Source of the DNA: Agrostemma githago
Taxonomy: Eukaryota > Streptophyta > Magnoliopsida > Caryophyllales > Caryophyllaceae
Direction of reading: 5' to 3'
NCBI GenBank assembly: GCA_958450325.1
Contig: OY288261.1
Coordinates: forward strand, 15,303,277-15,367,276
Length of the DNA: 64,000 nucleotides
In this document: piece after piece, positions 13,143-23,471 of the stretch
Layout: each line of letters begins with the position of its first letter
Position numbering within the stretch: the first letter of the stretch is position 1
Translations under genes and position numbers: made by a program
The notes under the pieces: generated by a model
Told to the model about the DNA's origin: nothing
What the model saw: only the letters and a program-made list of their open reading frames with translations
Database searches by the model: none

Positions 13143-13154
13143 GCTCTGATACCA
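13143..13154 (-). other. Primer binding site, initiator tRNA-Met type
   Basis: The minus strand reads TGGTATCAGAGC, the plant initiator tRNA-Met complement used as PBS by many LTR retrotransposons. It lies two bases inside the LTR end at 13157, which fixes the element orientation as minus. Confidence 0.85.
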
Positions 13155-13156
13155 AC

Positions 13157-15952
13157 TGTAATCCCCTAGAAATTCTAATGCAATACAGTGGCGGAAACAC
13201 TGTAGAGTTGGGATTAAAACACACAGACAAACAATATCTTATTAAAAGAAATGGTAAGTCAATACAAAGACCACTTTTTAGAAAAGGGCTAAATAGAATA
13301 TTCTCCAAACGGGTTATACAAATCCATAAATTACAAGAATGAAGAAAGAGTAGGATCACGCTACTCGCTAGCTCACACCCAAAACCCATCAGCAAATACC
13401 TGTCATGTTATAAACATAACAGCCACGTCAGTGGGGAGTAACTCGGACGTTCTCCTAGCCATATTATATCATATGGAAAAATAATAGCATTATTATATCA
13501 AAATATTTAAAAAGAGAAAACATTGAAAATGATATAATGAAAATAAGTTTTCAGCAAACTTAAAGCACTTGCCAACCTGCAAGTCAAAATCAATCGATAA
13601 TATAAATATTCAAAAATGACGTTATGGAAATTCGATCAGTGTGCACAAGGCTAAACTTTCACTAGGATAATACTAGAAATTAGCTTCGAGAACTGTAGAC
13701 TTAACTCATAACAGAATCCAGTCTCTAACTAGGCAACTCAACTATAACAGGACTGCGTGCAGCGAGGTCCTGGCTTAAGTAGTGCACACCCCTCCTAGAC
13801 AACAAATATGTCTAGTTCAACTGACGACGACTAACACGATGCGATATCTAGCTTAAGGTCAAAACATACACTCTCCTGGGCGAAACTACGCCCAGTTCAA
13901 CGACCAAATGCGCCCCAAATAGGCACACCGACTTTATAGCTGATGGCAAAAACGTACATCCCAGACTATATTACTCTAACCCCCACACTTGACTATATTC
14001 CATAACTCCAAAACAAAGCCATTATCGATATTCAAAATAAATATAATCATTATAATAATGTGAGGATAAAAGGAATACACATTTTATATTAAAATGGAAA
14101 TTTCTATAAATAGAAACTTATTGATTTTAGAAACTTACTTAAAATAGAAATATTGTTATAGAAAATTCGTAAATTATTAAAATATGTGAAATGTATTAAA
14201 AATAGCATTTCTAGCGAAATTAACATTTTATTATTATCGTCGTTATCGAAACTTTATTATATTTCTAAATTCGTTACTCAAAACATAAAGAAAATATAAT
14301 AAGTCAATTTATAGTATTATATAAATAATTAGGAAATCGAGTTAAAACTATAGATTTTAGAAAAGAGATGTTTTAAGAAAAATGATATCAAAATTAATTG
14401 AATCAACGAGTTTTACAAATGAAATGAATTTTACAAAGGTTTCAAATTATTTTTAAGAAATAGTTTTGATTTATAAATAATACAAATTTTAATAAAAATA
14501 GTCAATCGGAAACAAATAGGAAATTATTAGTGAAAATAGTCTCGATTAAAATGTGTTTAAAACTAAATCGACTATTTTCTCATTTATTAGTATAAATCGT
14601 AAAACGAAAATTAATTTATTAAACAAGTATACAAATCTCGATTATAATATGAAAATACGATTTTGTGTTAAAAATTAGAAATTAACGAAATATGACGAAA
14701 ATATGAAATCGATATTATTTAGTTACTAGTGTCACGATAACCAAAAAAATATTATCACGATCGTAAATAATCAAATTACTAACGATTTGTAAAACGGTAT
14801 CGAAAACTTGTAAAATATTTATAAATACGATTTAAAAGAATATAATTAGCAATAATATATAGCTAAAATTAGAAAACCAAAGTTAAAATATTTACTACAT
14901 ACTACTACTCAAACATACGATATAAAATCGAGTAACGTCCTAAAGTTACCTTAAGTCTATAGTCGAATCAATCCCGAACTTGTCTACTTGCATAGTCCAA
15001 CCTCCAATCTTCAATAGCACGCCTTAAGCTTCGTATCGTGAGTTTCTAGCCTTCCAAGTATGCTCCAATACGAAAATCGAGACAAAAAGAAACAGAAACA
15101 AAGAAATCGGAATAAGGAAAGTTGAAAGAGAATAGAGGCGACACGGAACGACAAGGGAAAGCAGCTGAAAGAAGATCGATGAAACATTTGAAAATGAATA
15201 GATCGAGATCGACCAAAATAGCTTCGATAAGGAATCAAATTAAATGAATATAAAAGCGGGAACGAAAACAGAATCACGACCATTATCAGCGGATAAGAGT
15301 GTTGAAGGGGACACGTATAAGAGTGTTGAAAAACAAACAAAGGGGCTGAATCCTCACTTATTAAAATGGGGTTAGAAATACGAGTTAACGAAACGGACCG
15401 GGTAGGAGATGAATTCTGAATCGATAGTTTATTGACCCACAAATTAAATTAAAACGAGTTAATAAAAATTAAAAGTAATCGGGCCGACAAACAAAATGAG
15501 TAAATAAAGTACTCGAGACGAAAACGAAGTTGATAGGAATAAATAATTAAACGACGAAATAATATTTCTTGATAAATTTTCGATAAAATGAATTAAATTG
15601 ATTTCTCGAGGAAAATGAAATAAATATTTTGATGAAACTTGAAATAAATGAGTTTCGAGCCGAAAATAGAATTTTGAGCTTAAATATAAATAAACAAAAA
15701 GAATTTAGAATTTAAATCGTCGAAATATGCTTTCAGTAAGAATTAAATTAAATGTATAAAGTAATTCGAAATAGAAATGAAAATATGTTTTAAATATAAG
15801 AGTTTCCGAGACAAATAGAATTTTAGGAGTTTGAATCGATTAAACGATAGATTCGTTTTATAATAATTTTAAGAATTACGAGTTAAATCGTAAAAATAAA
15901 AATACGAACATAATTTTAATTTAATTTAATTTATAAAAATCAGGGTGTTACA
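13157..15952 (-). repeat. 5' LTR (2.8 kb) of a minus-strand gypsy-type retrotransposon
   Basis: On the minus strand the LTR starts TGTAACACCC at 15952 and ends GGGGATTACA at 13157, next to a tRNA-Met PBS. The terminal repeat TGTAA/TTACA and the GTGCACACCCCTCC-like block resemble the chromovirus LTR at 3722-5860, so a chromovirus is likely. It is AT-rich. The insertion interrupts the antisense gene of a family A copy at 15953. The other LTR is not in the window. Confidence 0.8.
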
Positions 15953-16370
15953 GATCTCACCCGGACATCATGCGGGTTCATAAACTTCTCAGCCAGGTCA
16001 ATCAAGGAAACCGTATTGTCATCCTGGGTCATTCGAGACACTTCATTGTGGGAGAGGCCTAAGAACTCTCGAAGCTTCCTTCTCAGGTCATAGACCGAAT
16101 ACGGGACAGCGGGTCGAAGCATTGGATTCCATCCTCCTATAGCTGCAATCTCCTCACGTAAAGGGCAGACTTCGCCCCGAGGAAAAGCAAAGACATGATA
16201 TATGTCGTCCTAGTAAGCCAAGCATGCATCCAAGAAATAACGGTCAACCACCATCTAACGAAACGGGTACAGTTGAGTTATACCCGTCTGGTTCAAGACC
16301 ACCCTATCAGCATCCCTAAATTGTCGGGACCATGCCTGCAACATGGCACTCAACCTATCGATTCCCATGG
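15953..16370 (-). pseudogene. Truncated first exon of the family A antisense gene (DUF7745/PMD-like)
   Basis: The minus strand from the ATG at about 16370 matches exon 1 of the intact copy (34560 to about 34148), including the residues MLRPAVPYSVYDLRRKLREF. It has in-frame damage (for example a stop in the MV.RYFL region near 16255) and is cut off at 15953 by the minus-strand LTR. A TATATATA-type box at 16488-16497 corresponds to the intact gene's promoter at 34662-34671. Confidence 0.85.
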
Positions 16371-17059
16371 CTAAATTTCTTAAAGGGATAAAGAGACTTT
16401 CTTTTTGCCTTAAGGGAAATAAAGAGACATTCTTTTAAGAAGATTGATTTGTGATGGGATTACGAAGAAATCAAGGGCAAGGGAAGGCTATATATAGCAT
16501 TAGCCTAGCAAACCTCTTTCCATATCACTTTTAGGAAAAGTTTCCTAATTCTATTCGGAATCAACCCATGAGCCTAGTCCCGATACTAGCATGGAAATAT
16601 TCATCCCGAACTTTCCTAATTTCTTTAGGAGTCAATTCTTTCAAAATTTCCAAATTTCCAAATTTCAAAAATTTCAAAATTTCAAAAATTCAAAATTTTC
16701 AAAATATTCAAAAATCATTTTTCCCCAGCGCGAGTCATTTTACTACCTACGTGTTACATGCATTTTTATGTGACTTATACAGGTATGACTCAAGCAGGGA
16801 CATGCAACCCTCTAAATCTCCCCAGCATTTTCACGGGATGGGCCTACACACAGATGCACCCAGGACTTACGCGACAAGTCCAAATGCCCCACGGAGTATT
16901 ATCATCAACACAGGTATGATTTCTAGCTTATGGATGGCGAGCCCTTCACGCAAGTCTAATGGACTATAAACGACCCGAACGGAAGTCTACCAGGTCTTAA
17001 CGGGCTTGGTAGCTACTCTGACTTTCACCCTGTCCAAGCCTCAGTCAGAGTGGGGGCTC
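16371..17059 (+). repeat. Family A 3' internal region (second copy)
   Basis: Collinear with 34561-35228 of the complete element: antisense promoter region, TTTCAAAATTTC-type low-complexity stretch, then the purine-rich GAGTGGGGGCTC directly before the LTR. Confidence 0.85.
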
Positions 17060-17896
17060 TATAGACACCCGCAATTTGACTGCCAGGTGTCTATGGCAGT
17101 TTCCAAAAAAACACCCCGATGATGATCGGACGCTAACATGTTTCTACGCGCTCGGATACGGGCTCAAATCCATTAGTTGCTGGCTAACGCACTTACGGAG
17201 TACAAATCTCACAAAATAAACCTCAAATCCAGGTCCAGTGGATCATTCCGAGTCAAACAAGACTAATTTGGGCCAAAACCGACACTGGAAATAAAACCGA
17301 CTTTTAGCGATTGGGTCAACCCCGGTCAAAAGTCGTTTCCGAGACACACAAACAGCCTCTCACATCATCAAAAGTCCAAGTCAAACACAAAACCCATCAA
17401 ACATCCAAAGTCAAGGTCCAAAAGACTGACCTGCGCGACCCATCTGGGCCACTCGATCGAGTGACCCACCCACTCGATCGAGTGGGCCTGTTTCGAGCCC
17501 AACTGCAAGTGTAACGGGCCACTCGACTGAGTTAGCCACCTACTCGGTCGAGTAACCCTAAACCGGGTGCCCTAGCTTCGCCTATATAAGCAACCCCCAT
17601 GCAACACAACTGAACAACTTTTTACAACCCTAATCTTACACACACAACCCTAAGCAAACCCTAAGCAATTCTACGCTAGCAAACCCTAAACCTAGTTTTA
17701 GGAATCGAACCCAAGCCACCACAACTCAACCTTCATACACCTCGAAACTCTTGTGTTAAAGCCACGATTACGAGTCTGGTCCGAGACAAGAACATGTAGG
17801 TTGAGGGTGTCAAAACCCTTTCTTTTCTCCTTCTCTTCTCGTCGTCTTCTTCTCTTTTTCGTCCTTAGTTTCGTTTTTTTATTTATTTATTTTGTT
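17060..17896 (+). repeat. 5' third of a family A 3' LTR, truncated
   Basis: Starts TATAGACACCC (TG changed to TA) after the polypurine tract and follows family A U3 with its dyad array at 17450-17560 and TATATAAG near 17583. It breaks off at about 17896 inside a T-rich stretch, where sequence of a (TA)n-associated TIR element begins. Confidence 0.85.
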
Positions 17897-18290
17897 CAAA
17901 ACATGAAAGCAATATCGAAACTCATCATTGTTATACTCGATGAATTGTTTATCAACCGTTAATGAAGGTGTCGCGATCATTGAATTCATAGTAACGGAAT
18001 TTCGAGCACAGATTTGATTGAATGAATGAACGTGATGATCGATGGGAGCGTTTTTTTTTTTAAGGTTTTGATGAACCTGTGAATGAACGTGAATGAATGA
18101 ATGAATGAGGAATGATTGTGATTATGGGAGTTATTGTTTCCTATAATCATGGGAGTTATTTTAGGATACTAAATCTTCCTTTTTTTTTAAATACAAAATA
18201 TTAGGATGCATCTTGTCCATCCATCCTCATCCCATCCAACGGATGGGATGAGGACTTAGGGACTCAACACTTATATAGGGACTCATTAGA

Positions 18291-18292
<2 letters not shown>
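17897..18292 (-). mobile_element. Deletion derivative of the TIR family seen at 54134-59467
   Basis: Bases 17897-18175 are nearly identical to about 58349-58610, and 18195-18292 match the right terminus at 59370-59467 (CATCCAACGGATGGGATGAG, GGGACTCATTAGAACC). Only one end is present; the other side abuts the truncated LTR. Confidence 0.75.

Positions 18293-18371
<79 letters not shown>
18293..18371. repeat. (CT)n then (TA)n microsatellite
   Basis: Pure CT to about 18324, then TA to about 18371. It separates two TIR elements, the same context as the other TIR insertions in this window. Confidence 0.95.
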
Positions 18372-18373
<2 letters not shown>

Positions 18374-19344
18374 TCTAGGATCCTTTGAGGCAGCTCAACT
18401 CGCCGCACCCATTGAGGCACAATCTCAACCATTAGATTAAAATCAAATTATAGGCTAAGATTAAAACAAAAACTCATACATAAAAAAAAATTCCCCAATT
18501 TTTTTCCCGGGGAAAAAAATCGATATTTTTCGGAATTTTTTTTTTTTTTTTTTTCCGGAAAAAAAAAAATTCGGAATATTTTTTTCCAAAAAAATAAATT
18601 TTTTTTTCTAAAAAAAAAATCCGAAATTTTTTTCCCGAAAAATAATTCGGAATTTAAAATAAAATTGGTGTATATAAAAACAATTTCAGTGTACATAATA
18701 ACTGTTTTAAGGTATATAACAATTCTATTATATCAAATAATTAAGTACATATGCCAATTATTTCAGTGTATATATGTTGATTAATTTGTGTACATAGTAA
18801 CCATTTGAGTGTATATATAACAATAACTATTTTACTGTATATATTTAGTTCTTAAGTGTATATATATATGTAATGAGTTTAATAGCGTATATAGTGAGTT
18901 TTTTAGTGTATATAACAGTTATTTTGATGTATGTTCCATTGTTGATTAACTGATGTACATATTAATTATTTGGGTGTATATAACAATTATTTTACTGTAT
19001 ATATTGAGTTCTTAAGTGTATATATGCAGTGAGTTTAATAGCGTATATAATGAGTTTTTTTAGTGTATATAACAGTTATTTTGATGTATGTTCCATTGTT
19101 GATTAATTGGTGTACATAATAACTATTTGAGTGTATATAACATTTTTTTTATTTAAGTGTATATAACATTTTTTTTACTGTATATATTGAGTTCTTAAGT
19201 GTGTGTATATAGTGAGTTTAATAACGTATAAATGAATTTTTTTAGTGTATATAACACTTATTTGGATGTATGTCCCGTCTTAATCTAATGGTCTAGATTG
19301 TGCCTCAATGGGTGTAAGGAGTTACCCTGACTCACCGGAACCCA

Positions 19345-19346
<2 letters not shown>
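18372..19346. mobile_element. Non-autonomous TIR element, about 975 bp, (TA)n flanked
   Basis: The left end (CACCCATTGAGGCACAATCT, CCATTAGATTAA) is the imperfect inverse of the right end (TTAATCTAATGG, AGATTGTGCCTCAATGGGTG), giving TIRs of about 70 bp. The interior contains A/T homopolymer blocks with CCGGAAA dyads (18480-18660) and about three tandem copies of a roughly 160-bp unit rich in GTGTATATAACA (18780-19270). No ORF is convincing. Confidence 0.8.

Positions 19347-19390
<44 letters not shown>
19347..19390. repeat. (TA)n microsatellite
   Basis: Pure TA tract between two TIR elements. Confidence 0.95.
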
Positions 19391-19392
<2 letters not shown>

Positions 19393-19884
19393 AATTGCAT
19401 CTCGTGAGTCCTCCTATATTAGGTGAGTCCGTCCTATGATTCTCCACCGTTAGATCTAATTCAATAATCAAAGACTAAGATTGACCCTTCTATTAATCCA
19501 CCCAAACACAAACGGCCAACACTCCCCAAATTGAGCAAATTCCACAACTTCATTTTTTTTCTGTCTCTCCCATCTTTTAGAAAAACGTTATTGTAAAACA
19601 GTTACAGCGACCCTGTTACTATAAAAAGATAATATTGTTAACAATTACCTTGATTAACAAGGTTAAAAATATATTTGCCGTGAAATTTTAGGAATTTTTT
19701 CTTTTCAATTAATAATTAATAATATTCAATTACCGTAACATTATCATAGTAATATTAAATGTTGCACACTGTTACAGTAACACTCTTATGGTGACATTAT
19801 ATGTTGCATTACTGTTACAGTAACACTCTTACCGTAACATTATCACAGTAATATTAAATGTTGCACACTGTTACAGTAACACTC
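19391..19884. mobile_element. Left part of a TIR element split by the family A retrotransposon
   Basis: The terminus GTGAGTCCTCC..TTAGGTGAGTCCGTCC is the inverse of 52510-52562. The interior has an array of GTTACAGTAACAC motifs (19590-19884), partly in a repeated ~70-bp unit (CTCTTATGGTGACATTAT). The continuation is at 47518-47529 and 51659-52562. Confidence 0.82.
19880..19884. repeat. Target-site duplication CACTC, left copy
   Basis: Five bases before TGTAGACA; matched by 47518-47522 after TGTCCACA. It proves that 19885-47517 is one integrated unit. Confidence 0.95.
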
Positions 19885-20272
19885 TGTAGACACCCGCATT
19901 TTGACTGGCAGGTGTCTATGGCAGTTTCCAAAAAACACCCGATGATGATCGGACGCTAACGTGTTTCTACGCGCTCGGATACGGGCTCAAATCCATTAGT
20001 TGCTGGCTAACACACTTACGGAATACAAATCTCACAAAACCAACCTCGAATCCAGGCCCAGTGGGTCGTTTCTAGTCAAACAAGACTAATTTGGGCCAAA
20101 ACCGACACCGGAAATAAAACCGACTTTTAGCGATTGGGTCAACCCCGGTCAAAGTCGTTTCCGAGACACACAAAACAGCCTCTCACATCATCAAAAGTCC
20201 AAGTCAAATACAAAACCCATCAAACATCCAAAGTCAAGGTCGAATAGACTGACCCGCGCGACCCAGCTGGGC

Positions 20273-20377
20273 CACTCAATCGAGTGACCTACCCACTCGA
20301 TCGAGTGGGCCTATTTTGAGCCCGACGGCAGGCGTAACGGGCCACTCGACCGAGTTAGCCACCTACTTGGTCGAGTA
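20273..20377. repeat. CTCGATCGAG-type dyad array 1 (U3)
   Basis: Four near-palindromes of the form CTCG(A/G)(T/C)CGAG in two close pairs, just upstream of the TATA box. Equivalent arrays occur at 17450-17560, 23853-23958 and 35615-35722. Confidence 0.85.
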
Positions 20378-20405
20378 GCCCTAAACCGGGTGCCCTAACT
20401 TTTCC

Positions 20406-20413
20406 TATATAAG
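20406..20413 (+). promoter_or_regulatory. TATA box of family A LTR
   Basis: TATATAAG in CCTATATAAGCA, conserved in all family A LTR copies that retain U3 (e.g. 35750-35757 and about 17583). Downstream sequence is rich in CA and ACCCTAA, typical of plant transcript leaders. Confidence 0.75.
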
Positions 20414-21453
20414 CAATCCCCATGCACACATCTTGAACAACTTTTTTGGACAACCCTAATCTCACACACACAACCCTAAGCAAACCATAAGCAATTCTAC
20501 ACTAGCAAACCCTAAACCTAGTTTTAGGAATCGAACCCGAGCCACCATAACTCAACCTTCATACACCTCGAAACTCTTGTGTTAAAGCCACGGTTACGAG
20601 TTCGATCCGAGACAAGAGCATGTAGGTTGAGGGTGTCAAAACCCTTTCTTTTCTCCTTCTCTTCTCGTCGTCTTCTTCTCTTTTTCGTCCTTTAGTTTCG
20701 TTTATTTATTTATTTATTTTGTTCATTGCATCATAATACTATTAATATCAAAGCATTAAAATACTTATTGATTTGTGTCGAATGTGAGTGATGGTGGGAA
20801 AACCGCATATACAAGTGTACTGCACACGCGTCGTCGGTCGCTTATCCCATCACCCCGATCGTTTGATTATTGAAATAAGTTAACTTAAACAATAATCCTA
20901 TTTATTTTGTTTTCATCATTATTCGAGTCACATATTTACGTCAATTTTCAAAACAAACATTGTATTTTAATAAGGGTCGAAACCCGTTGACACGGATCCG
21001 ACATCACAATCCCTAGGGATTTATTTCGATGTCGGAAAAGTCGAGGGAATCAAGTCCTTTAATTCAAGCAAAGAGTTGATTCCCTAGATTCGATACCAAT
21101 TTCATAATTGGATGTCGAATCTAGCAATCTAGTCACATAAATAAATTAACGCGGTTTATCCATATCGCGCTAATTATTTTAAGACGACTAAAATTAATTT
21201 ATTTTCTTTTATTTTCACACTAGTATTCCATATCGATTTGATAATCGAATATGAGATACTACGAGTATTCAAATTTAGAATCGAATATAAAGCCCGCAAT
21301 ATTTATATACGATCGACAATTTATAAAATCCGAGTCGAACATAAATTGTGCAATATTTATGTTCGGTTTGGTAGAATCGTCGAATTATCAAAAATCAAAA
21401 GCAATTTCAAAATCAATAATAAAATTGCAAGCGAACTTGGTTCGTACAGGTGC

Positions 21454-21676
21454 CACTCGACCGAGTGCCTTAGTCACTCGATCGAGTGACATCACAAAAT
21501 CGAGTCAGAATGTCTCTTTCGACCTCTACTCGGTCGAGTCTCATAGTGACTCGATCGAGTAGCAACGTACTCGACCGAGTTGGCCAATAACTTGGCCGAG
21601 TAAGGTCTGAAACACAAAGCAGAATCCTTTTTTGAAGGTCCACTCGATCGAGTCTATCGACCACCCGATCGAGTGG
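21454..21676. repeat. CTCGATCGAG-type dyad array 2 (U5)
   Basis: About eight dyads (CTCGACCGAG, CTCGATCGAG, CTCGGTCGAG, TTGGCCGAG variants) in pairs separated by roughly 15-50 bp. Equivalents lie at 24911-25131 and, split by the Athila-like insertion, at 36808-36915 and 46620-46725. Confidence 0.85.
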
Positions 21677-22475
21677 CCTCATCACGACAAAATCTACGAG
21701 TCGTATATTCTTCTATTTTCTAAATTCGATAGTATTTTTTCGACTTAGGTCAACACGTGCTTAATTAATCACATGCATTTACTATCTTTTCAAACCATGC
21801 ATCATCTTGTTTATTATTTAATTCAATTCAATACTTGCACAAACCGTTATTATTCGTTATATCGTTACTAACAGTTTGTTTGTTTCCTTTGTCAATTTTT
21901 GTCGTTTATTTTATATTACTAAAATGAACCCACATGCTAAAATTCAACTTTGACGTTAGAATTAATTGCATTAAATTGACTTAGAAACCCTTTTCAATTC
22001 CATTCACATGCTTAGGGAAAATAATCTTTGCATATCATTTTCCCGTTCAACTAACGCGCGTATTAGAAAGTCACTCGAGTTCTTAGTAGAGACCGCTAAG
22101 TGCGGGCGGGGTTGGGTGTCCTTTGTGGGCTTCCCAACACGTACCCTCACCCCTTACTCAGAACCTCGGTTTCCGGATGTCCGAAACCGTTGGCGCACGA
22201 GAGTCATTCAATACACGATATCCGATAATGTCGGTATCGGTATCAAATGCAAAGGGACGAGCCCAATAAACTCTGACATCGGAAATGAGTCGTATATTGT
22301 ATGCGGCCCACTACGACATAGAGTGGGCTCGAATGGTTCCGAATAACCACAAAATTCGGTGGCGACTCCACATAGACCTAAATTTCAATTCGATCCATTC
22401 TCATATGGAGATTCATTCGCCTACCCAAACCCGCGCGTGGCCGCGTCGAGGTGGACCTATGTCATGTCCACAATT

Positions 22476-22493
22476 TGGCGACTCCGCTGGGGA
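22476..22493 (+). other. Primer binding site of family A element
   Basis: TGGCGACTCCGCTGGGGA, three bases after the LTR end. This is the PBS type reported for Tat/Ogre elements and matches the 3' end of a plant tRNA-Arg. Confidence 0.85.
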
Positions 22494-23471
22494 TTAACTG
22501 ATGTGTGACTTACCATCGACATCCTCAGGGTGAGACTCAAATAGAAATCGTTTGACAAGTACAATACGCGTTTTAGTTTTATGGTTCATGCATAACCCAT
22601 ATTTTCCCGGGCCGGTACTCGCGACCGACGTCCCACTATACCGTTGATGTACTCCAATATGGATATGTCAAAAGGTGTCCATAGTCGATTCGAGTGGGTT
22701 TCGCGGCATGTTCTAAGATCAACTCGACTTAGGAAGTCCGTCCCGATCAACGTCTAGACTATGTACACTGGTATAGACCCCTCTATAGACCGACCGAGAC
22801 TTAGTATAGAGCATACATGGCGTCGTTAAAATGCTTGTGTGACTACGTGCTACTTGGTTTCCGAGTCGTTTTCAAAAACCGTCTTTTTTTCAAAGATTGC
22901 ATCTTTTTCGAACTATTCGATTTCAAAACCCGGGACACATACCGAATTCAGGACTTATGATTTTACTCAAAATAGCCTATTTTCTAGCCGGTATGCTGCC
23001 CAATTCAAAAATCGAAAACGTTTTCGAACTTTCAAAACCCGTGGCCCAATACCCTTTTCGTTTTTTCCGAAAATTGGCCCCTCAACCGAGTTTTCTCGGA
23101 CCTTTCTCAAAAACAATCAATTTTCAAAACCTCCTTCTCCTTAGGACTTCCCGTATTTAGCAGTGTCGGGTCGTGTCTTAAGTTGTCAAGGTCTTTAGCG
23201 TCGAAACTCCGTCGATCTTACATCAGGAGTTTCTTCCCTATCACAGTCCGCCTTATTAGACTAAGGCAAGGCCCACCTACGTAGGACAAACCCCTACAAA
23301 GGAGGGCCCGTCAACACAATCGAGTCCATAAGTCTGGGGTTGTCTCACGTGAACCTTCCTTCGAACAGGACTAGGCCCACCCGCCGAATCCTAAGGAAGG
23401 CCCACATTTCACAAGTCACCCGTCTAGGTGTCTTTTCCGAGTCATTTCCCTTTTTGAGTCTTGTTCGGGAT
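22494..23471 (+). other. Long leader of family A element, part 1
   Basis: Untranslated region between PBS and gag, interrupted at 23471 by the solo LTR; it resumes at 25937. It contains the GTCGATCTTACATC module also found at 5861-6325. No convincing coding capacity. Confidence 0.8.

Larger units (their letters stand above)
19885..22472 (+). repeat. 5' LTR of family A element (2588 bp)
   Basis: Starts TGTAGACACCC and ends CATGTCCACA, with the PBS four bases beyond. A TATA box at 20406-20413 puts transcription start near 20440, leaving a very long R-U5. It carries two CG-rich dyad arrays and a cluster of ACCCTAA motifs. The ORF at 22008-22346 is open also in two other LTR copies but has no recognised function. 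Confidence 0.95.

Noticed and set aside
15011..15442. 143-codon minus-strand ORF, serine/phenylalanine-rich
   Set aside because: Lies wholly inside a non-coding LTR, low complexity, no family recognised.
21454..21676. CRISPR-like array of regularly spaced palindromes
   Set aside because: Repeats are only 10-14 bp, variable and inside plant LTRs; spacers recur between copies; no cas-like genes.
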